This document shows, piece by piece, positions 16,913 to 24,694 of a stretch of DNA of 44,955 nt. Under the pieces are notes generated by a model. That model worked only from the letters and a program-made list of their open reading frames with translations, had not been told where the DNA came from and ran no database searches. The translations under genes and the position numbers were made by a program. How positions within the stretch are numbered: position 1 is the first letter of the stretch; every line of letters starts with the position of its first letter. This stretch comes from DATGZH01 sp035297265 (GTDB lineage Bacteria > Actinomycetota > Acidimicrobiia > Acidimicrobiales > RAAP-2). The stretch is from contig DATGZH010000052.1 in NCBI GenBank assembly GCA_035297265.1, positions 1 through 44,955 of the forward strand. The letters are read 5' to 3'.

Positions 16913-16943
16913 GTCCGCCTCCGTGTCCGCCTCACGGGTTGTC

Positions 16944-18938
16944 TCAGGTGCGACTCTTCGCCAGCGGGGAGACGGGAACGGTCGGGGGCTCGGCACCTCG
17001 GAGTGTCACCATGAACGTGGTGCCCCGCCCCGTCTGGCTGGTGACCTCGATGGTCCCCCGGTGCAGCTCGGCGATGCGGCGGGCGATGGCCAGCCCGAGC
17101 CCGGAGCCCGGGGCGGCGTGGCTCCGGGCGTTCGAGGCCCGGAAGAACCGCTCGAAGAGGAGCGGGACCTCGTCGGCGGGGATACCGATGCCGGTGTCGG
17201 CGACGTCCACCCGCCACCCGTCGTCGGTCGGTCGGGCTTCGATGCGGACCTTGCCGCCGGCCGGGGTGAACTTGACCGCATTGGAGAGAAGGTTGTCGAC
17301 GATCTGGCCCAGCCGGTCGGCATCCCCGTCGATGGCCGGGCCGGGGAGGGTCCGGCACTCCAGGCCGACCTGGCCGGCGTCGGCCAGCGGGCGGATCGAC
17401 GACGCCGCCTCTTCGACGATCGCCGCCAGGTCGACGCGACGGACGTCGATCTGGAGGCTGTTCGACTCGAGCCGGTCGAGGAGGAGCAGGTCGTCGACGA
17501 GCCGGAGGAGCCGGGTCGTGTTGCGGTCGATGATGTCGAGGAACTCGGTCTGGTCCTTCAGACGGTCCTGGCCCAGGCCGTCGCGCAGCAGCTGCGTGAA
17601 GCTCACGATCGAGGTGAGCGGGGTACGCAGCTCGTGGGACACGGAGGCGACGAACGCCGACTTCATGGCGTCGAGCTCCATCAGACGGGCGTTCTGCTCC
17701 TTCTCCATGGCCAGCAGGTACTCGCCCTCGGCGGCGAGCGCCACCTCCTGGGTGAGGTCGTGGAACAGCCACAGGTGGCCGCGGTACTCGTGCTCGACGA
17801 AGATCGGTACGAACGAGCGGCTGAGCGTGCGGCCGTCGGCCAGCTCGATGCGCTCCCCGACGACCAGGCTGTGGTCGGCGTGGACCTGCTCGAAGCGGCC
17901 CTCGTCAGCGTCGGGATCCCGGTAGAGGCGGCGGTAGAGGTCGGGCAGGGGCGAGACGCGCTGGCCGATGAGCTCCTCGGGGCCGATGCTCAGGCGGAAG
18001 AGGTCGGCCAGGGCCCGGTTGGCCACGATGACCCGCATGTCCTCGTCGGTCATGAGCACGCCGACGAGGAGGTGGTCGAGGAGCGACGACAGCCGGCTCG
18101 TGGTGGACCGGAGCGCCTCGAGCGCCTCGTGGCGCTCGGTGACGTCGCGTGAGCTGAGCACGATGCCCCCGACGTCGGGGTCGTTCACGAGGTTCACGCC
18201 CGAGGTCTCGAGCCAGCGCCAGGAGCCGTCGGCCGCCTTGACCCGGAACTCGAACAGCTGGGCGAAGGTGTCGTCGGGGCTGGCGAGCACCTCCTGGACG
18301 GCCCGGTAGGCCTCGGCGACGTCGTCGGGGTGGATGAGGTCCTGCCCGTCGGCGCGCGGCGCGTAACCCTCGGGGTAGCCGAGCACCCGGGAGCCGCCCC
18401 CGCTGGAGGACCGCCACATCCCGTCGGGCCCGAGCACCGAGACCACGTCGGAGAGACCGTTCACGATGGCCCGCAGCCGGCGCTCGCTGCGTTGGCGACC
18501 TTCGTGGGCGCTCCTCGACTCGGTGATGTCGACCGCGGCGACCAGCCAGCCGGCCGGGTCACCACCGGCGTCCCGTACCGGGGTGACCTGGGCCCGGATC
18601 CACAGCTCGCCGTCGTCCCACCCGGCGATGCGGTGGTCGGCCATGAGGTCGATGCCCCCGTCGGCCGCCTCCTGGCAGGCGGTGGCGATGCGCTCCCGGT
18701 CGTCGGGGTGGACGATCTCGAGCCAGCGCGAGCCGACGAGCCGCGAGCGCGGCATGCCGATGGTGGCGCACCAGCGCTCGCTGACCCAGGAGAAGTGACC
18801 GGTCGGGTCCACCGTGGCGAGACACACCATCGCCCCGACGCTCCGGAGCAGCTCGCCCGCATCGAGCGCGGCCAGGCGCTCGAGCCCCCCGTCGCCCGTC
18901 GGTCTGCGTGATCGTGCCTGCACCATCGGTCCCGACAC
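16944..18938 (-). CDS. Multi-PAS sensor histidine kinase
   Basis: 664 residues from the GTG at 18938. That start is chosen because a TAGCGT -10 lies nine bases before it; an ATG four codons later (18926) is also possible. There are no membrane helices, so it is cytoplasmic. Three PAS domains occur: about 30-145 (HPDDRERI, VDITESR), 155-275 (HPDDVAEA, RDVTERHEA) and 285-400. A short coiled coil leads to the H box (VSHELRTPLTS, His near 434), N box (DNLLSNAVKFTPAGG), G1 (DTGIGIP) and G2 (GSGLGLAIARR). It would phosphorylate the downstream response regulator. PAS ligands are not evident. Confidence 0.95.
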   Translation of the reverse strand: MSGPMVQARSRRPTGDGGLERLAALDAGELLRSVGAMVCLATVDPTGHFSWVSERWCATIGMPRSRLVGSRWLEIVHPDDRERIATACQEAADGGIDLMADHRIAGWDDGELWIRAQVTPVRDAGGDPAGWLVAAVDITESRSAHEGRQRSERRLRAIVNGLSDVVSVLGPDGMWRSSSGGGSRVLGYPEGYAPRADGQDLIHPDDVAEAYRAVQEVLASPDDTFAQLFEFRVKAADGSWRWLETSGVNLVNDPDVGGIVLSSRDVTERHEALEALRSTTSRLSSLLDHLLVGVLMTDEDMRVIVANRALADLFRLSIGPEELIGQRVSPLPDLYRRLYRDPDADEGRFEQVHADHSLVVGERIELADGRTLSRSFVPIFVEHEYRGHLWLFHDLTQEVALAAEGEYLLAMEKEQNARLMELDAMKSAFVASVSHELRTPLTSIVSFTQLLRDGLGQDRLKDQTEFLDIIDRNTTRLLRLVDDLLLLDRLESNSLQIDVRRVDLAAIVEEAASSIRPLADAGQVGLECRTLPGPAIDGDADRLGQIVDNLLSNAVKFTPAGGKVRIEARPTDDGWRVDVADTGIGIPADEVPLLFERFFRASNARSHAAPGSGLGLAIARRIAELHRGTIEVTSQTGRGTTFMVTLRGAEPPTVPVSPLAKSRT

Positions 18939-18947
18939 CCCCGGCAA

Positions 18948-18953
18948 ACGCTA
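18948..18953 (-). promoter_or_regulatory. -10 element (TAGCGT) for the kinase operon
   Basis: TAGCGT lies nine bases before the GTG at 18938, near-leaderless spacing. Confidence 0.4.
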
Positions 18954-18982
18954 CCTGGCCGGAGGGCGGGCGTTCGGGTCGG

Positions 18983-20815
18983 TCAACTCCGGCCGGCCCG
19001 TGCCCGACTCCTGGCTCGGCCTCTGGTCGCCCGGTCGAGCACGACCTTGCGCAGTCGTACGCTCGCCGGCGTGACCTCGACGCACTCGTCGTCGGCGATG
19101 AACTCGAGCGCCTGCTCGAGCGAGAGGAGGCGCGGCGGCGTGAGCCGCTCGAGCTCCTCGGCGGTCGACGACCGCACGTTCGTGAGCTTGCGCTCCCGGG
19201 CCGGGTTCACGTCCATCTCGTCGGCCCGGGCGTTCTCGCCCACGACCATCCCCTCGTAGACCTCGGTCCCCGGACCCACGAGGAGGCTGCCCCGCTCCTG
19301 GAGGGCCATGAGCGCGTACGTCGTGGTGAGGCCGCGACGGTCGGCCACCATCGAGCCGTTCCGCCGGGTGCGCAGCTCGCCGTGCCAGGGCTCGTAACCG
19401 TCGAACACGTGGTGGAGGATGCCCGTGCCCCGGGTCTCGGTGAGGAACTCCGTGCGGAACCCGACGAGGCCCCTCGCCGGGACGCGGTAGTCGAGGCGCA
19501 CCCACCCGGTGCCGTGGTTGACGACCTCGACCATCATGCCCTTGCGGAGGGCGAGCAACTGGGTGAGGACGCCGAGGTACTCCTCGGGTGCGTCGATGGC
19601 CACGCGCTCCATGGGCTCGTGCAGCCGGCCGTCGACGACCCGGGTCACGACCTGCGGCTTGCCGACGGTCAGCTCGAACCCCTCGCGGCGCATGGTCTCG
19701 ACGAGCACGGCCAGCTGCAGCTCGCCCCGCCCCTGGACCTCCCATTCGTCCGGCCGCTCGCTCGGGTGCACCCGGAGCGCGACGTTGCCGACGAGCTCGG
19801 CGTCGAGCCGGCTCTTCAGGAGACGGGCCGTGAGCTTGGTGCCGTCCCGGCCGGAGAGGGGCGACGTGTTCGTGCCGATCGTCATGGCCAGGCTGGGCTC
19901 GTCGACCGTGATCGACGGGAGGGCCACGGGGTGCTCGGGATCGGCGAGGGTCTCGCCGATCGTCACCTCGGCCATGCCGGCCACTGCGGCGATCTCGCCG
20001 GGACCGGCGGCCTCCGTCGGCACCCGCTCGAGGGCCTCGCTCACGTAGAGCTCGGTCACCTTGGCCCGCTCGATCGACCCGTCCAAGCGGCACCAGGCGA
20101 CGGGGGAACCCCGGCGGAGCGTGCCGTGGTGGACCCGGCAGACGGCCAGCCGGCCGACGTAGGGCGAAGCGTCGAGGTTGCATACGAGAGCGGCCAACGG
20201 CGCGTCGGGGTCGTAGCGCGGTGCGGGGACATGGGTCAGCACCGCCTCGAAGAGCGGCGCCAGATCGGTGCCCGGCACGTCGGGGTGCGTCGAGGCCCAC
20301 CCCGCCCGGGCGTTGGCGTAGAGGATGGGGAAACTGATCTGGTCGACGTCGGCGTCGAGGTCCAAGAAGAGCTCCTCCACCTCGTGGACGACCTCGCCCA
20401 CCCGGGCGTCCGCCCGGTCCACCTTGTTGACGACGAGCACCACCGGCAGCCGGGCCTCGAGGGCCTTGCGGAGGACGAACCTCGTCTGGGGCAGCGGCCC
20501 CTCGGACGCGTCGACCAGGAGCAGGACGCCGTCGGCCATCGTGAGGCCCCGCTCCACCTCGCCCCCGAAGTCGGCGTGCCCCGGCGTGTCGACGATGTTG
20601 ATCTTCACGCCCCGGTAGCGGACCGAGGTGTTCTTGGCCAGGATCGTGATGCCCTTCTCCCGCTCGAGGTCGCCCGAGTCGAGGACCCGTTCGGCCACCT
20701 CCTCATGGGGCCGGAAGGCACCGGTCTGCCACAGCATGGCGTCGACGAGCGTGGTCTTGCCGTGGTCGACGTGCGCCACGATGGCCACGTTGCGGAGATC
20801 GTCCCTGGTCTGCAT
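18983..20815 (-). CDS. typA: Translational GTPase TypA/BipA
   Basis: 610 residues, the normal length. The GTPase domain has G1 AHVDHGKTT (14-22), switch I REKGITI, G3 DTPGHADF and G4 NKVDR. EF-G like beta-barrel domains and the BipA-specific C-terminal domain (GYEPWHGELRTRRNGSMV; TPPRLLSLEQALEFI) follow. It binds ribosomes and aids 50S assembly and stress adaptation. The basic tail (RGRARSRARAGRS) is typical of high-GC actinobacteria. The gene has its own TAGCCT -10. Confidence 0.97.
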   Translation of the reverse strand: MQTRDDLRNVAIVAHVDHGKTTLVDAMLWQTGAFRPHEEVAERVLDSGDLEREKGITILAKNTSVRYRGVKINIVDTPGHADFGGEVERGLTMADGVLLLVDASEGPLPQTRFVLRKALEARLPVVLVVNKVDRADARVGEVVHEVEELFLDLDADVDQISFPILYANARAGWASTHPDVPGTDLAPLFEAVLTHVPAPRYDPDAPLAALVCNLDASPYVGRLAVCRVHHGTLRRGSPVAWCRLDGSIERAKVTELYVSEALERVPTEAAGPGEIAAVAGMAEVTIGETLADPEHPVALPSITVDEPSLAMTIGTNTSPLSGRDGTKLTARLLKSRLDAELVGNVALRVHPSERPDEWEVQGRGELQLAVLVETMRREGFELTVGKPQVVTRVVDGRLHEPMERVAIDAPEEYLGVLTQLLALRKGMMVEVVNHGTGWVRLDYRVPARGLVGFRTEFLTETRGTGILHHVFDGYEPWHGELRTRRNGSMVADRRGLTTTYALMALQERGSLLVGPGTEVYEGMVVGENARADEMDVNPARERKLTNVRSSTAEELERLTPPRLLSLEQALEFIADDECVEVTPASVRLRKVVLDRATRGRARSRARAGRS

Positions 20816-20824
20816 GGCCGATGC

Positions 20825-20830
20825 AGGCTA
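20825..20830 (-). promoter_or_regulatory. -10 element (TAGCCT) for typA
   Basis: TAGCCT is nine bases before the ATG at 20815; no ribosome-binding site intervenes. Confidence 0.5.
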
Positions 20831-20885
20831 CCGGCTGCTTGGCCTGACCCGGCCGCGCCGCCGATTCGGGCGTCGTCGCTGACGC

Positions 20886-21761
20886 TCAGGCGATGGCCGC
20901 CCGCTCCGCCAACGCGCCTGCCGCGCCCAGAACGGCGTCCACGGTGTCCTCGAGGGCCCCCCGGTCGACGGGCAGCAGCACGGCCCGACCGCAGGCCGGC
21001 CACCAGCCGACCACGCGGGCCGGCGTGGGGCGGGCCGGGTGGGCTAGCACGTCGACGAGCGCCGGCAGCCCGAGCTCGACCCGGGCCGTGGGGCCCGGCG
21101 TGCCGGCGAGGAGGGTCAGCAGGGCGGAGGGCCGGAGGGACGCCGATTCGTCGGGCTCCCCGCCGCCGGGTGCCGCGGTCAGCGCCCGGACCTCCGCCCG
21201 GCCCTGGAGGGCGAGGCCCGGCACGGCGCGGGCGCGCCACCACTCGTCGCGGCCGATCGAGGGCGGCCCGGCGAACCGGCGCCAGTCGAGGGTCGTCCAG
21301 AGTTGCGTGGCCCAGGTCACCGCCTCGGCCCGGGCCACCGCCCGGACCCCCGGACCGGCCGCGGCCAGCCACCCGTCGGGGCTGCGCGGCCGCGCCCGGC
21401 CCTCCGACGCGTCCCGCACCGCCTGGTCGATGGTGGCGGCCACCGCCTCGGCCGGCGTCCGGCAGCGGCCCCGGGCGCAGGCCCGAACGGCATCGAGCCC
21501 GAGCAGGCGCCGGGCCGTGCGGGGCGACCACTGGAACGGCGCGTCGTCGGCCTCGGCTGCGCCCGAGGCGAGCACGTACCGGTCGATACGGAGGTCGTGG
21601 CGACCCTCGAGGGCCGGGGCCAGCTGGGCCAGGCCCTGTTCGAGCCGGCCGACGACCGCCCGCCGCTCGGCGGGGTCGACGAGGTCGTCGGCCGGAGCCA
21701 CGAGGGTGCCGGTCAGCGCCCCGGCCCGGGGCAGCACGAGCGGCAGGGGCAGCGCGGTCAT
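20886..21761 (-). CDS. Hypothetical protein coupled to a PD-(D/E)XK protein
   Basis: 291 residues. The ATG at 21761 overlaps the upstream stop codon (ATGA), so translation is coupled. The protein is Ala/Arg/Leu-rich and soluble, with no domain I recognise. Notable stretches are RTARRLLGLDAVRACARGRC with two close cysteines, several Trp residues (ATQLWTTLDWRRF, DEWWRARAV, VGWWPACGRAVLLPV) and an alpha-helical end. The Trp-rich middle with spaced Cys could bind nucleic acid or metal, but this is speculation. It most likely works with the nuclease-like protein encoded upstream. Confidence 0.72.
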   Translation of the reverse strand: MTALPLPLVLPRAGALTGTLVAPADDLVDPAERRAVVGRLEQGLAQLAPALEGRHDLRIDRYVLASGAAEADDAPFQWSPRTARRLLGLDAVRACARGRCRTPAEAVAATIDQAVRDASEGRARPRSPDGWLAAAGPGVRAVARAEAVTWATQLWTTLDWRRFAGPPSIGRDEWWRARAVPGLALQGRAEVRALTAAPGGGEPDESASLRPSALLTLLAGTPGPTARVELGLPALVDVLAHPARPTPARVVGWWPACGRAVLLPVDRGALEDTVDAVLGAAGALAERAAIA

Positions 21762-22564
21762 GCGGACTCCTCGTCGCCCGCGGCGAGGACGCTCACCGCG
21801 TCGAGGGTCCGCCGCACGGCGTTGGCGAGCACCTCGTGGTCGACGTCCTCGACGTCGAGCTCGCCCGTGCGGGTGTAGTAGGTGGCCACCCGGAACGGCG
21901 GCGCGCCCGCCCGGAGAGTCTCGAGCAGCGCGTAGTAATGGAGGTCGGCCCGGTGCTCGATGCGCCGCCGGCCCGACTTCACCTCGACGAGACAGACCGT
22001 GGACCGGCCGTCGGACGGCCCGCCCACGGCCAGGTCCACCACTCCCCTGAGGACCACCCGGCCCCCGGCCAACGGCGCCGAGAGTGCCTCTTGGGTCCGG
22101 GCCAGCCAGTGGGGGGCAAGCGGCGGCCAGCGGACCGCGAGGGCCGCCGTCTGCTCGGCCAGGTCGGCCCGCAGCTCGGCCAGCTCGTCGGCCGGGAGCC
22201 CGGCCACGTGGTCCACGACTGGGGCGCCGCGGTCGTCGGCCCCGAGCGCGGCCAGGGCGTCGGTCCAGGGGTCGTCGAGGCCGCCCGTCGTCACCAATTG
22301 ACGGAACAGGGCATCGACCATCGCCCCGAGGGCCATCGGGGTCGTGGTCGCCCGGGCCCGCTCGCCGCCCAGGGCCTCGTGGAGCCGCTGTTTGTCCACG
22401 ACGATCGGCGGGGACGTCTCGGACCGACCGGCCACGGCGGCCGAGATGCCGTCCTCCAACCACTCGCGGAGGCCCCCGGCCAGCTCCAGGTCCACGACGG
22501 GACGGTCGGCCAGGTCGCCGCGCAGTCGCTCCAAGAGCTCGGCACCCGACGGCGGCTCGGTCAT
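21758..22564 (-). CDS. PD-(D/E)XK nuclease-superfamily protein (RecB/Cas4-like core)
   Basis: 268 residues from the ATG at 22564. The core near residues 165-215 has VVLRGVVDLAV (Asp177), CLVEVKSGRR (Glu194-x-Lys196) and RADLHYYALLE, i.e. the D...ExK...QxxxY layout of RecB-like PD-(D/E)XK nucleases. A C-terminal VATYYTRTGELDVEDVDHE strand pair completes the fold. There is no helicase domain and no four-cysteine cluster as in Cas4 or AddB. No CRISPR or restriction gene is nearby. DNA cleavage is plausible but unproved. It is followed by the overlapping hypothetical gene. Confidence 0.7.
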   Translation of the reverse strand: MTEPPSGAELLERLRGDLADRPVVDLELAGGLREWLEDGISAAVAGRSETSPPIVVDKQRLHEALGGERARATTTPMALGAMVDALFRQLVTTGGLDDPWTDALAALGADDRGAPVVDHVAGLPADELAELRADLAEQTAALAVRWPPLAPHWLARTQEALSAPLAGGRVVLRGVVDLAVGGPSDGRSTVCLVEVKSGRRRIEHRADLHYYALLETLRAGAPPFRVATYYTRTGELDVEDVDHEVLANAVRRTLDAVSVLAAGDEESA

Positions 22565-22666
22565 CTCGGGCTCGAGTGCGACAGCGGCGAGGGGCACCGG
22601 CCCAGTGTGGACCCGAGGTGTGACACCGGGCCGAGGGGGGAGTCCGACCACGGCCGGGCGGTCCCG

Positions 22667-22672
22667 TAGCCT
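22667..22672 (+). promoter_or_regulatory. -10 element (TAGCCT) for the membrane protein/patatin pair
   Basis: TAGCCT is nine bases upstream of the GTG at 22682. Confidence 0.5.
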
Positions 22673-22681
22673 CTGTGGTGC

Positions 22682-22933
22682 GTGACCGCGTACCTCTTGA
22701 CGGCAGGGGGCAACGTCGCCTTCGGCGTCGTCTTCGGCGCGTTCATCATCGCCTTCGTCGTCCTGAGCTTCATCACCGTGCGCTGGGCCATCCGGCGTGA
22801 CCGGGCCGGACGCAAGGAGTGGCTGCGGCGGGTGACCCAGACCGGCGACGGCGTGGGGCCCAGGGCCAACGGGCGGCGGGCGGCCCCCGGGCGGGAGAGC
22901 GGATCGGGCAAGGAACGGCGGGGCGAACGGTGA
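22682..22933 (+). CDS. Small single-pass membrane protein
   Basis: 83 residues. One strong hydrophobic helix (NVAFGVVFGAFIIAFVVLSFITV, about 11-33) is followed by a basic cytoplasmic tail (RWAIRRDRAGRKEWLRR) and a disordered Arg/Gly-rich end. The topology is N-out. Its stop codon overlaps the GTG of the patatin gene (GTGA), so the two are coupled, and it may anchor or regulate that phospholipase. The family is unknown. Confidence 0.7.
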   Translation: MTAYLLTAGGNVAFGVVFGAFIIAFVVLSFITVRWAIRRDRAGRKEWLRRVTQTGDGVGPRANGRRAAPGRESGSGKERRGER

Positions 22934-23853
22934 CGGGGAGCGCCAACGGCACCCCTTCGGACGGCGCGTCCCGTCGGACGGGGCGCTTCGCGCCGTGGCG
23001 CCGTCGCCACCACCCCGTCGTCGAGCCCGTGACCGCGTTCGTCCTCGCCGGCGGCGGGAGCCGCGGGGCCGTCCAGGTGGGGATGCTCACCGAGCTCGTC
23101 GAGCGGGGGATCCGGGCCGATCGGGTGTACGGCGCCTCGGTCGGGGCGGTCAACGGGGCGGCCTACTGCAGCGACCCGACCCCGGCGGGTATGAGCGGTC
23201 TCCAGGAGGTCTGGCTGGGCCTCGACGGCGAGGACGTCTTCCCGAGGAGCCGGGTGCACGGCCCGTGGAAGTTCTTCCAGACCCGGCCGGCGGTCCACCC
23301 GAACGACGGCCTCCGGCGCGTCATCGAGACGGGGCTGGCTTTCGAGCGGCTGGAGGACGCCGCCGTCCCCATCGAGATCGTGGCCACCTCCCTCGTCGAC
23401 GGCCACGAGCGGTGGTTCACCGAGGGCCCGACGGTCGAGGCGGTGCTGGCCTCGGCGGCCATCCCCGCCCTGCTGCCCCCGGTCGCCATCGACGGCGATC
23501 TGCTCATCGACGGTGGGGTGGTCAACAACGTGCCGATCACGAGGGCGATCGAGCAGGGGGCGACGCGGGTCTACGTCCTTCTCTGCGGTCCCCTGCACTT
23601 CCGCCCGACGGTGCCCCGCCGGCCGGTCGAAGCCGTGCTCACCGCCCTGTTCCTCTCGGTGCACGCCCGCCTCGAGCGGGACCTGGCCGCCGTCCCACCC
23701 GGTGTCGAGGTGGTCGTGTTCAGCGGCGACGAGGCGATGCCCTCGGACTACCGGGACTTCAGTGGCACCGCGGCCTTCATCGAGGCAGGACGGGCCGAGG
23801 TGGCGGCCACCCTCGAGCACCGGGTCGGGGCGAGGGCGCTCGAGTCGGACTGA
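22930..23853 (+). CDS. Patatin-like phospholipase
   Basis: 307 residues. The oxyanion hole is GGGSRGAVQVG (41-51), the nucleophile elbow GASVG (Ser70) and the catalytic Asp in IDGGVVNNVP (Asp194), a full Ser/Asp dyad. AAIPALLPP before the dyad Asp is also typical. Bacterial members hydrolyse phospholipids or lipid esters; there is no signal peptide, so it would act from the cytosolic side. The first ~30 residues are basic (RRTGRFAPWRRRHH) and might bind membrane. Confidence 0.93.
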   Translation: MTGSANGTPSDGASRRTGRFAPWRRRHHPVVEPVTAFVLAGGGSRGAVQVGMLTELVERGIRADRVYGASVGAVNGAAYCSDPTPAGMSGLQEVWLGLDGEDVFPRSRVHGPWKFFQTRPAVHPNDGLRRVIETGLAFERLEDAAVPIEIVATSLVDGHERWFTEGPTVEAVLASAAIPALLPPVAIDGDLLIDGGVVNNVPITRAIEQGATRVYVLLCGPLHFRPTVPRRPVEAVLTALFLSVHARLERDLAAVPPGVEVVVFSGDEAMPSDYRDFSGTAAFIEAGRAEVAATLEHRVGARALESD

Positions 23854-23873
23854 GCCCGCCGGTCCCGCCCCGT

Positions 23874-24641
23874 TCAGGCAGTGCGCGGCGCTCGTTGCCG
23901 GGAGCGGCTGAGCCAGGTCACCAGGGCCCAGGCGGCTGCCCCGTAGGCGGCGACGAGGACCAAAAGGAAGAGGTCGGACCCGGGCCAGGCGAGCCCCAGT
24001 CCCTCGCCGAGCCAGAAGGTCCCGAAGCTCACCAACATGAGGCCCACCGTCATCTTCATGGCGTTCTCGGGCACCCCCGCGAGGTGCCGAGCCACGATCG
24101 CCCCGACGACCGCCACGACGAGCACCGCCGCCGCCGCGGCGGCCGCGGCCAGCCCCAGCTTGTGGGAAGCGGTGCCCAGGGTGAGCACGATGATGACGAC
24201 CTCGAGCCCTTCGAGGAACACGCCCTTGAACGAGACCGAGAGGGCGACCCAGTCCCGGCCCTCGGGCCTGGGCTCCTCTTGCAACTCGGCCACCGTGCGG
24301 GCGTAGATGGCGTCCTCGTCGTGCTGGGCCTTGCGGCCGGCGGCGCGGAGGACCGCCTTCCTCAGCCACTGGACCCCGAAGAAGAGGAGCAGGCCGCCGA
24401 CGATGACCCGCAGGGCCGACAGCGGCACCCAGTGGACGAGGGCGGGGCCGAGCAGGCCGACCGCCCCGGCCAGCACCACCACTGCGGCGAACGCCCCTTC
24501 GAGCGAGGAACGCCACCCCCGAGTGGCCCCGACGGCGACCACGATCGTGAGGGCCTCGACCATCTCCACCGCCGAGGCCAGGAAGACTGCGACGACGAGC
24601 GCCACGTTGCCCGTGTGGACGCTGGTCGCCAGGATCGGCAC
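23874..24641 (-). CDS. COG4280-like multi-pass membrane protein
   Basis: 255 residues from the GTG at 24641, chosen because a TAGCCT lies seven bases before it; a longer frame to 24680 would leave only 14 bases to the divergent helicase gene. About seven membrane helices are visible. Two conserved-looking acidic helices, SAVEMVEALTIVVAVG and FKGVFLEGLEVVIIVLTLG, form an inverted pair, as in cation/metal transporters such as UPF0016/GDT1 and FTR1. I place it near COG4280, an uncharacterised membrane family. The substrate is unknown; the Glu-rich helices suggest a metal ion. Confidence 0.75.
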   Translation of the reverse strand: MPILATSVHTGNVALVVAVFLASAVEMVEALTIVVAVGATRGWRSSLEGAFAAVVVLAGAVGLLGPALVHWVPLSALRVIVGGLLLFFGVQWLRKAVLRAAGRKAQHDEDAIYARTVAELQEEPRPEGRDWVALSVSFKGVFLEGLEVVIIVLTLGTASHKLGLAAAAAAAAVLVVAVVGAIVARHLAGVPENAMKMTVGLMLVSFGTFWLGEGLGLAWPGSDLFLLVLVAAYGAAAWALVTWLSRSRQRAPRTA

Positions 24642-24648
24642 CCGGCTC

Positions 24649-24654
24649 AGGCTA
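24649..24654 (-). promoter_or_regulatory. -10 element (TAGCCT) deciding the membrane-protein start
   Basis: TAGCCT, then GAGCCGG, then the GTG at 24641. This spacing favours 24641 over the longer in-frame GTG codons at 24677-24680. Confidence 0.5.
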
Positions 24655-24694
24655 CCGGCCCCTCCCGCGCCGGGCACCACAACCGTCTGGTGGA

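Noticed and set aside
21758..22564. Cas4 identity for the PD-(D/E)XK protein
   Set aside because: No four-cysteine iron-sulfur cluster and no cas1/cas2 or repeats nearby.
18908..22669. Forward 1253-codon frame antisense to typA and the nuclease pair
   Set aside because: A shadow of GC-rich codons on the other strand; the reverse-strand genes have clear catalytic motifs.
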